From Chitinophagaceae bacterium UBA2467 (GTDB lineage: Bacteria > Bacteroidota > Bacteroidia > Chitinophagales > Chitinophagaceae): 13,364 nt of DNA. The stretch lies in NCBI GenBank assembly GCA_002342205.1, contig DDPN01000081.1, positions 2,347 through 15,710 of the forward strand, in the 5' to 3' direction. How positions within the stretch are numbered: position 1 is the first letter of the stretch; each line of letters opens with the position of its first letter. A program made the translations under genes and the position numbers. The notes beneath the pieces were generated by a model. It was not told the DNA's origin. It saw only the letters and a program-made list of their open reading frames with translations, and did not search any database. Of the stretch, positions 7,479 to 13,364 are shown piece by piece.

Positions 7479-8600
7479 TTATTTAGAGGCTAATTGATCA
7501 ATGAGTGCGCAATAGCAATCAATTCCATTTTTTATTTCGTCCACTCCTATCCATTCATCTGCACTATGACTTCTGGCTGAATTGCCAGGACCCAATTTGA
7601 GAGCGGGAAAAGGAATCAATGCTTTATCTGAAGTGGTTGGTGATCCATAGTAAGCTAGTTTGTTCGTTAATCCGGCTTTCACTAGGGGATGCTCCAAATC
7701 GATCATGCTGGATCGTAATCGCGTACTACGGGGTTGGATGGTAATAGAAGTGGGTAGCTCTGATTGTATGGTTGTGATGATCTCTTCAAAGGTGTAGCGT
7801 TCATTTACGCGTACATCTACTACAAAACGGCAGGTAGCTGGTACTACGTTGTGTGCCTTATTTTCGGTTTCAATTACCGTTACACTCATCTTAACCGGCC
7901 CCAGTAATACAGATCTATTTTCAAATTCATACTCTTGGAACCACTGTATCGCATTTAATGCGTGGTAGATTGAATTATCTCCTTCTTCGCGTGCAGCGTG
8001 TCCGGCTTTTCCAGTAGCTATTGCATCTAAAACCAATAGTCCTCTTTCGGCAACTGCCATCGATAATAAGGTGGGTTCCCCAACAATTGCGCAGGTATTG
8101 GCATGTAAATGTTCTTTTGTAAAACAACCTTTTGTCTGCTGAATGAAAAGAGGATCTTTTAAAAGTGCTTCAACACCACCGCTACCACTAATTTCCTCTT
8201 CAGCAGTGGCTGCCAATACCAGGTTCCATCCTGGAATACCGTTCGCATGAAAATGTAAAAAAGTGGCAATCAGTGCAACCAAAGGTCCCCCTGCATCATT
8301 CGCTCCTAGTCCATACAATTTTTCGTTTTCAATGATTGGCGTAAAAGGATCCTTTGTATACTGTGGATTGGGTTTTACGGTATCGTGGTGCGAGTTGAGT
8401 AAAAGCGTAGGTTTTGTGAGATCAATATCACCCGCTACTGCATACACATTGTTGCCAGTTCTATAACTTGTTACCCCTTTTTGCTGAAGATAATTTTCTA
8501 TACAGGTTGCGGTTTGCTCTTCTTCTTTGCTAAAGGAGGGAATCGCGATGAGCGATTTTAATAACTCCAGAGCTTCCTGTTTTAGCAAATTGTTATTCAT
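7479..8600 (-). CDS. argE: M20 family N-acyl-citrulline/ornithine deacylase (ArgE-like)
   Basis: This 373-residue M20 metallopeptidase-family amidohydrolase fills the deacylation step of the arginine operon. The di-zinc site is complete: H71 and D73 in SHHDTV, bridging D102 in GLGANDAGGP, base E135 with ligand E136 in AEEEISG, E175 in GEPT, and H345 in SHSADEW. The dimerisation (lid) domain spans about 180-290 (ATGKAGHAAREEGDNS at 196-211, RFVVDVRVNE). The usual Lys of the DxKG motif is absent (DAGG), as I recall for Bacteroides-type enzymes of this step. Because the neighbouring carbamoyltransferase acts on acylated ornithine, the true substrate is predicted to be N-acylcitrulline, probably N-succinylcitrulline, rather than N-acetylornithine. 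It lies two bases after argB and six before argH. A desuccinylase of the DapE type is related, but the context favours arginine synthesis. Confidence 0.87.
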   Translation of the reverse strand: MNNNLLKQEALELLKSLIAIPSFSKEEEQTATCIENYLQQKGVTSYRTGNNVYAVAGDIDLTKPTLLLNSHHDTVKPNPQYTKDPFTPIIENEKLYGLGANDAGGPLVALIATFLHFHANGIPGWNLVLAATAEEEISGSGGVEALLKDPLFIQQTKGCFTKEHLHANTCAIVGEPTLLSMAVAERGLLVLDAIATGKAGHAAREEGDNSIYHALNAIQWFQEYEFENRSVLLGPVKMSVTVIETENKAHNVVPATCRFVVDVRVNERYTFEEIITTIQSELPTSITIQPRSTRLRSSMIDLEHPLVKAGLTNKLAYYGSPTTSDKALIPFPALKLGPGNSARSHSADEWIGVDEIKNGIDCYCALIDQLASK

Positions 8601-8602
8601 AG

Positions 8603-9415
8603 TTATAAACTAATAGTCGTTCCTGCGTTGCCTTGTACCAAGTCTTGTAATTTTTCCGCTTTCCCAATAATTACTTGTTGCACTCCTGCACGTAGAGCAC
8701 TGAATGCATTATCTAATTTTGGAATCATTCCCGCATGAATCTGTCCCGTTTTTTTCAATTGTTCATATAATGAAGGATTGATCGATTGCAACACAGAATC
8801 TTCCTGCTCCGAATTTTCTAGTACTCCTTCTTTTTCAAAGGTAAAGAGTAGTCGAGTTTGAAAAGAGTTGCTTAAGCTAACTGCAATTTCTTGTGCAAGC
8901 GTATCGGCATTGGTGTTTAGCAATTGACCTTTTTTGTCATGGGTGATGGGTGCCAGTACAGGAGTTGCTTCGCTAAGAAGTAGACCTTTTAAAAAAGTTG
9001 TATTTACCTGGTCAATATCACCCACCCAACCGTAATCAATTGTGGGATGATTGCGTTTATGGGCTTGCACCGTGTTGCCATCTGCCCCGGTAAGGCCAAC
9101 TGCGTTACAGCCAAGCGCTTGTAGCTGTGCTACAATATTCTTATTGATGTAGCCAGCATACACCATTGTAACAATCTTAAGTGTTTCCGCATCTGTAATT
9201 CGACGGCCTTCGATCATTTGTGGAACGATACCCATTTTTTCACTTAGCTGACTAGCTAATTTTCCTCCACCGTGTACTAATAAAGTATAGCAAGGAGTCA
9301 GATTGTTTTTGGTGATAGTGAACGTTGCAAAAAGTTGCAAAAATTCCTCCAATTTTTTGGGATTGTCAATCAGCTGACCGCCCACTTTAATGATATAGAG
9401 GGTAGGCTTACTCAT
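8603..9415 (-). CDS. argB: N-acylglutamate kinase (acetylglutamate kinase family)
   Basis: ArgB phosphorylates the gamma-carboxylate of N-acylglutamate with ATP. I use the ATG at 9415, giving 270 residues that begin MSKPTLYIIKVGG. The open frame extends 14 codons further, but those would lie within argF', whereas this ATG overlaps the argF' stop as ATGA, a typical translational-coupling junction. The amino-acid-kinase motifs are present: KVGG with K10, HGGGK (48-52), EGRRITDAETL (69-79), GLTGADG (107-113), NTNADTLAQEIA (167-178) and AGMIPKLDNA (228-237) with K233. FEKEGVLE (193-200) replaces the Asp-containing loop of enterobacterial ArgB. Family members of this operon type in Bacteroides may act on N-succinylglutamate. 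The short N-terminus lacks the extra helix seen in arginine-inhibited hexameric forms, so feedback control here is uncertain. Confidence 0.92.
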   Translation of the reverse strand: MSKPTLYIIKVGGQLIDNPKKLEEFLQLFATFTITKNNLTPCYTLLVHGGGKLASQLSEKMGIVPQMIEGRRITDAETLKIVTMVYAGYINKNIVAQLQALGCNAVGLTGADGNTVQAHKRNHPTIDYGWVGDIDQVNTTFLKGLLLSEATPVLAPITHDKKGQLLNTNADTLAQEIAVSLSNSFQTRLLFTFEKEGVLENSEQEDSVLQSINPSLYEQLKKTGQIHAGMIPKLDNAFSALRAGVQQVIIGKAEKLQDLVQGNAGTTISL

Positions 9416-10383
9416 TGTTGTTCCAAAAGGTTTTTCAATACGGCTTGTGCAGCCCATACTCGGTTACCTGCTTGTTGGGTGACTAAGCTTTGTGTGCCAT
9501 CCAAAATCTCATCACTTAGTTCAACATTTCTGCGAACAGGTAAGCAGTGCATTACTTTTGCTTGATTGGTGCTTGCCAACGACTGGTTGGTTAACATCCA
9601 AGAATCGTTTCCTTCAATCAGTTTTCCATACTCCTGATAAGAACTCCAGTTTTTTACATAGATGAAATCTGCCTTTTCAAGTGCCTCTTGTTGATTGTGT
9701 ACAACGGTTGCCCCTTCTGTAAATTGCTTGTCTAATTCCAGGCCTTTTGGATGTGTAATTACAAATTCTGCCTCTCCCCAAGCATTGACCCACTCTGCAA
9801 AACTATTTGCTACACATTGTGGCAATGGCTTAATGTGTGGGGCCCAGGTTAAAACAATCCGGGGTTTGCGATTAGCGTAGTTGGATGAATGATTTAGTAT
9901 TTCTTCTTTGATGGTTATAAGATCTGCCAACGATTGAAGCGGATGACGAGTTGCTGATTCGAGGCTAAGTATTGGGATGCCGGCGTATTTTACAAATTGG
10001 TGAAGAATTTTTTCCTGATAATCTTCTTCTCTGTTCTTTAATGAGGGAAAGGTGCGTATAGCAAGTATGTCAAAATACTGTCCTAAAATCGGGGCTGCAT
10101 CTTTTACATGTTCTACCGTTGTGCCATTCATGATGGCACCTTCTGCAAATTCAAGTGCCCAACCCTCCGAACCAATATTAAATACAATGGCTTCCATTCC
10201 CAATTGTTGTGCAGCAACCTGTGTGCTTAACCGCGTACGCATACTTGGATTCAAAAAAAGGCATCCGATACGCTTACTTTTTCCAAGTAATTGGTCTTGA
10301 TATGGATTTTTTTTATAGCGCAGCCCTTGTTCAATAAGTGCTTCAATATTGCTGGCGTCCTTGACTGATAAAAAATGCTTCAT
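9412..10383 (-). CDS. argF': N-succinylornithine/N-acetylornithine carbamoyltransferase (ArgF')
   Basis: The enzyme carbamoylates an N-acylated ornithine with carbamoyl phosphate, giving N-acylcitrulline. I use the ATG at 10383 (323 residues, MKHFLSVKDA), which matches the N-terminus of Bacteroides SOTCase; a TTG four codons upstream would overlap argD. Carbamoyl-phosphate residues are SMRTR (47-51), RHPLQ (146-150) and HCLPVRR (279-285). TWAPHIKPLPQ (179-189), NSFAEW and KNWSSY are typical of the acylornithine branch, not of ordinary OTCases. The residue that discriminates substrates falls at position 90 in MNGTTVEH (85-92). It is Glu in Xanthomonas acetylornithine transcarbamylase, Pro in Bacteroides fragilis succinylornithine transcarbamylase, and Val here. 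This favours succinylornithine. The gene lies eight bases after argD and overlaps argB by four. Confidence 0.93.
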   Translation of the reverse strand: MKHFLSVKDASNIEALIEQGLRYKKNPYQDQLLGKSKRIGCLFLNPSMRTRLSTQVAAQQLGMEAIVFNIGSEGWALEFAEGAIMNGTTVEHVKDAAPILGQYFDILAIRTFPSLKNREEDYQEKILHQFVKYAGIPILSLESATRHPLQSLADLITIKEEILNHSSNYANRKPRIVLTWAPHIKPLPQCVANSFAEWVNAWGEAEFVITHPKGLELDKQFTEGATVVHNQQEALEKADFIYVKNWSSYQEYGKLIEGNDSWMLTNQSLASTNQAKVMHCLPVRRNVELSDEILDGTQSLVTQQAGNRVWAAQAVLKNLLEQQ

Positions 10384-10391
10384 ACAATAGT

Positions 10392-11534
10392 TCAATGATT
10401 AAGCGAAGAGGAAAGTTTTTTAACCGAATCTATAAAACGTGTTGCATCTGCTTGCGTAAGTGCTAACGAAGGAAGCAAACGAATCACATTCGGTTTTGCT
10501 TCTCCGGTGAAAATATGTTCTTCCCACAAAAGCTTTTTTTTGAGTTCACTTAACTCAGCGGGTACATCAAACCCAATCATCAGTCCTCTGCCTCTTACAT
10601 GCTTAATAGTTGAAATTGACTTCAATTCTTTTTGTACGTACGCTCCAATTTTGGCTGCATTGTCCAAGAGATTCTCTTTTTCTATTACCTCTAAAACTCC
10701 AAGCGCGGCCGCACAAGCCAAGTGATTGCCACCAAAGGTGGTTCCTAGCTGAAAATGCTTAGGTTGAATATGTGGAGCAATCAAGATACCTGCTACAGGA
10801 AATCCATTTCCCATGCCCTTCGCCATCGAATAGATATCGGCATTTACCCCTGCAAAATCATGACTAAAAAATTGGCCACTTCTTCCGTAGCCACATTGGA
10901 CACTATCAGCAATATAAACGGCGCCATATTTAGTACAGCAGGTACGTATTTGTCGTAAAAAACTATCTTCTGCAATATGAATACCTCCCACACCTTGTAT
11001 GCCTTCAATAATTACTGCTGCAATTTCGTCTCCTTGTTTTTTAAAACAATCCTCTAAAGCTTGCTCATCGTTGAAGGGAAGAAAAATGACATTATCTGTT
11101 TCATTTACTGGAGCTACATAATTTTTATTGTCTGTAACTGCAACAGCTAATGAAGTACGTCCGTGAAATGCTTTTGAAAAGGCGACCACTTTCTTTCTTC
11201 CGGTATGAAAACTGGCAAGCTTGAGCGCATTTTCATTTGCTTCTGCACCACTGTTGCACAAAAACAATTGATACTCTTCTTTGCCGGATACTTGTCCAAG
11301 TTTGGTCGCTAACTCTTGTTGTATAGGAATACGAATAGAGTTGGAATAAAAGGCAATCTGATGAAGCTGTTTTTCAATTCTATTTACCCAGTGCGGATGT
11401 GTATGTCCAATGCTAATGACAGCATGTCCTCCATACAGGTCTAGATATTCTTGTCCCTTGTCATCCCAAACAGTCGAACCCAGTGCTTTTTGAATGGTGA
11501 TGTCTTGTATTGGATATACGTCAAACAGTCGCAT
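10392..11534 (-). CDS. argD: N-acylornithine aminotransferase (class III, PLP-dependent)
   Basis: The enzyme interconverts N-acylglutamate semialdehyde and N-acylornithine using glutamate. The 380-residue protein has the Bacteroidota ArgD N-terminus (MRLFDVYPIQD, then YLDLYGGHAVISIGHTHPHW). PLP-site features are CNSGAEANENALKLA (93-107), the AFHGRTS loop (122-128), D210 in IADSVQCGYGRSG (208-220), and the Schiff-base Lys K239 in MAKGMGNGFP. TTFGGNHLA (265-273) contributes the phosphate-binding Thr from the other subunit. IRLLPSL carries R352, the expected 2-oxoglutarate-carboxylate ligand. Position 211 is Ser where class III enzymes of this type usually have Glu (DEVQ). The natural substrate may be the succinylated form, given the neighbouring ArgF'. 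It follows argC by two bases and precedes argF' by eight. Confidence 0.93.
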   Translation of the reverse strand: MRLFDVYPIQDITIQKALGSTVWDDKGQEYLDLYGGHAVISIGHTHPHWVNRIEKQLHQIAFYSNSIRIPIQQELATKLGQVSGKEEYQLFLCNSGAEANENALKLASFHTGRKKVVAFSKAFHGRTSLAVAVTDNKNYVAPVNETDNVIFLPFNDEQALEDCFKKQGDEIAAVIIEGIQGVGGIHIAEDSFLRQIRTCCTKYGAVYIADSVQCGYGRSGQFFSHDFAGVNADIYSMAKGMGNGFPVAGILIAPHIQPKHFQLGTTFGGNHLACAAALGVLEVIEKENLLDNAAKIGAYVQKELKSISTIKHVRGRGLMIGFDVPAELSELKKKLLWEEHIFTGEAKPNVIRLLPSLALTQADATRFIDSVKKLSSSLNH

Positions 11535-11536
11535 GA

Positions 11537-12517
11537 TCAGAAATAATTTGCTTTTAATTGAAGGCCAGTAGTTTCATTCCAACCAAATAATAGGTTCATA
11601 TTTTGTACGGCTTGTCCTGCGGCTCCTTTTAGGAGATTGTCAATGGCCGTATGGATTACCAGTTTATTACCCTGCATCTCCAGTTGCACTACTGCTTTAT
11701 TGGTTCCCACTACTTGTTTTAAAAAAATGGATTCTGCTGAAAGATGAACAAAGGGGTGAGTGGCATAGTAATCTTGAAAAAGTGTCGTTATTTCTTTCAG
11801 TGGTTTTTCTACTGAAACAGTTGAGCTGATAAAAATACCTCTTGTAAAGTCTCCTCTCCAGGGAACAAAATGAATGGAAGCTGGATTTCCATTTGATTCC
11901 TGGCTAAGTGATTCACTTATTTCAGAAAGATGCTGGTGCGTGAGGGTTTTATAGGCTTGTATATTGTTGGCACGCCAGCTAAAATGTGAAGTAGCACTTA
12001 ATGATTGCCCTGCACCCGTAGAACCTGTAATACCTGTTGTATATACCTCTTGCAATAAACCTGCTTTTGCCAGGGGTAGTAAGCCCAGTTGAATGGCAGT
12101 TGCAAAACAACCTGGATTAGCGATAGCAGTGGCAGTCTTTATTTGATCTCGGTTTAACTCGGGTAATCCATATATAAAGGAATGTGAAGCAGACTGGTTT
12201 TCTTTTTTTAATCTGAAATCATTAGCCAGGTCTATGATTCGAACCGAAGCCGGTATAGTAGTTTCTTTCAAAAATTGGCGAGACTCGCCGTGTCCCAAGC
12301 AAAGGAACAAAACGTCAATCGAGGTATCAATCTGGTCAGTGTATTGTAGTGTAGTTTCTCCAATTAGATCGGCGTGGAGTTGTGAAATATTTTTTCCCGC
12401 GTTGCTTCTACTATGAACAAATGCTATTTCAACATGTGGGTGACGGAGCAGGAGTCGTATGGTTTCTCCGCCTGTGTAACCTGCACCTCCAATAATTCCT
12501 GCTTTAATCTTTTTCAT
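11537..12517 (-). CDS. argC: N-acetyl/N-succinyl-gamma-glutamyl-phosphate reductase
   Basis: ArgC reduces N-acylglutamyl phosphate with NADPH to the semialdehyde. I use the ATG at 12517, giving 326 residues that begin MKKIKAGIIGGAGYTGG. A GTG six codons upstream extends the frame, but it places six residues before the conserved N-terminus. The Rossmann nucleotide loop is GGAGYTGG (10-17). The catalytic Cys is C137 in ANPGCFAT, and the catalytic His is probably H216 in IHFVP. YGLPELNR (116-123), TGSTGAGQSLSATSHFSWR (164-182), AYKTLTHQHLSEI and KGAAGQAVQNMN (297-308) are further conserved blocks. The C-terminus GLQLKANYF is close to the usual ArgC ending. The start lies inside the last codons of argG (14-nt overlap), and argD begins two bases after the stop, so translation of these genes is probably coupled. 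Confidence 0.95.
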   Translation of the reverse strand: MKKIKAGIIGGAGYTGGETIRLLLRHPHVEIAFVHSRSNAGKNISQLHADLIGETTLQYTDQIDTSIDVLFLCLGHGESRQFLKETTIPASVRIIDLANDFRLKKENQSASHSFIYGLPELNRDQIKTATAIANPGCFATAIQLGLLPLAKAGLLQEVYTTGITGSTGAGQSLSATSHFSWRANNIQAYKTLTHQHLSEISESLSQESNGNPASIHFVPWRGDFTRGIFISSTVSVEKPLKEITTLFQDYYATHPFVHLSAESIFLKQVVGTNKAVVQLEMQGNKLVIHTAIDNLLKGAAGQAVQNMNLLFGWNETTGLQLKANYF

Positions 12518-13364
12518 GTGCGGATTGTTGAACACGGTGATAAATTCCTACTTGATTGCCAAAGATGCGTGTGAAGCCTCTCACATCTTCTCCGGTAAAG
12601 CCAGCATTCATTTCTCCATACTTTCCAAACTTGCTGTTCATCAGATCGTACGGGCTTTCAATTCCAATTAGTTGGAAACGATAGGGGAGAAGTTGAACAA
12701 ATACTTTTCCACTCACTGTTTGCTGACTATTTTTTAAATAGGATTCAATATCTCGCATCACTGGGTCGAGTATCTGACCTTCGTGCAGCCAATTGCCGTA
12801 GAACTGAGCTAGTTGATCCTTCCACTGCAATTGCCATTTAGTCAATACATGTTTTTCAAGTGCATGATGCGCTTTTAAAATAATCATAGGTGCTGCTGCC
12901 TCAAAACCTACTCTCCCTTTAATACCAATAATTGTATCTCCAACATGGATATCTCTTCCAATTGCATATCCACCCGCAATCTGTTGTAATGCCTGAATAG
13001 CTTGAACAGGGTGTGAAAAGGTTTGATCGTTAATAGCAACAAGTTCTCCTTTTTCAAAGGTCAAACTAACTTCTTCTGTTCCATTTTTAGTTAGTTGTGT
13101 TGGCCAAGCTTCTTCGGGAAGCAGTCCTTTTGAATGTAACGTTTCCTTTCCTCCCACACTTGTGCCCCACAATCCTTTATTGATAGAGTAGAGAGCTTTT
13201 TCAAAGTTCATTTCTACTCCCTTACTTTTTAAATAAGTAAGATAAGTAGGGATATCTCTTCCTGTTATAGTCTTTCCATTGTATTCAAAAGAAATATCAT
13301 TTGATAAAGTTGGTCCAGTAGCATTAACAATATCAGTAATTTTAACGTCACTATCATTATATTG
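12504..13364 (-). CDS. argG: Argininosuccinate synthase, C-terminal part (5' end outside the window)
   Basis: The frame is open from the right window edge to the TAA at 12504-12506, giving 286 visible codons; the N-terminus with the ATP-loop SGGLDTS is outside the window. From the Met encoded at 13211 onward it is clear ArgG: SINKGLWGTSVGGKETL, LPEEAWPTQL, YAIGRDIHVGDTIIGIKGRV, AHHALEKHVLTKWQ, GKVFVQLLPYRF and the closing GEDVRGFTRIFGNQVGIYHRV. The enzyme joins citrulline and aspartate using ATP. The Met at 13211 is internal, not the start. The 51 codons between 13212 and the edge do not show the expected GNDQ-x-RF segment and are AT-rich (about 28% G+C, against roughly 39% just downstream). 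The cause is unknown. It is the most upstream arginine gene visible and overlaps argC by 14 bases. Confidence 0.88.
   Translation of the reverse strand, partial: QYNDSDVKITDIVNATGPTLSNDISFEYNGKTITGRDIPTYLTYLKSKGVEMNFEKALYSINKGLWGTSVGGKETLHSKGLLPEEAWPTQLTKNGTEEVSLTFEKGELVAINDQTFSHPVQAIQALQQIAGGYAIGRDIHVGDTIIGIKGRVGFEAAAPMIILKAHHALEKHVLTKWQLQWKDQLAQFYGNWLHEGQILDPVMRDIESYLKNSQQTVSGKVFVQLLPYRFQLIGIESPYDLMNSKFGKYGEMNAGFTGEDVRGFTRIFGNQVGIYHRVQQSAHEKD

Overview
The window looks like chromosomal core sequence from a Bacteroidota bacterium, most likely of the Chitinophagaceae type. The signs are the C-terminus of a PorV-type type IX secretion protein, a DUF4292 lipoprotein, BshA of the bacillithiol pathway, an arginine cluster built around a Bacteroides-type N-acylornithine carbamoyltransferase (ArgF'), and a TAnnTTTG-type promoter element just upstream of dut. 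The family assignment is inference from protein resemblance; no rRNA or other marker is present. I see no phage, insertion sequence, CRISPR array, tRNA or rRNA.

Left part (1-3544, + strand): the 3' end of porV and a strong intrinsic terminator, then ispF (isoprenoid precursors), dut (dUTP removal), a DUF4292 outer-membrane lipoprotein and an EnvC/LytM-type coiled-coil protein of cell-wall splitting. Middle (3545-6152): bshA on the minus strand abuts envC tail-to-tail with no intervening base. A 97-bp divergent intergenic region separates bshA from a secreted M28 metallopeptidase on the plus strand.

Right part (6141-13364, - strand): a tight arginine operon transcribed leftwards in the order argG (5' end cut by the window), argC, argD, argF', argB, argE-like, argH. 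Gene junctions range from a 14-nt overlap to an 8-nt gap, which indicates one polycistronic mRNA. The genes cover acylglutamate phosphorylation, reduction, transamination, carbamoylation of the acylated ornithine, deacylation to citrulline, and the two final steps to arginine. The enzyme that first acylates glutamate and carbamoyl-phosphate synthase are not in the window. Residue 90 of ArgF' is Val rather than Glu, which points to succinylated instead of acetylated intermediates.

Most of the window is ordinary housekeeping sequence and I found no undescribed system. The points most worth a second look are the predicted succinyl specificity of ArgF', an AT-rich and unexpectedly divergent stretch of argG at the right edge, a replaced active-site glutamate in ArgD, missing zinc ligands in the EnvC LytM domain, and the near-leaderless promoter of dut. 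Several start codons were moved from the longest open frame to an internal ATG on homology or gene-overlap grounds.
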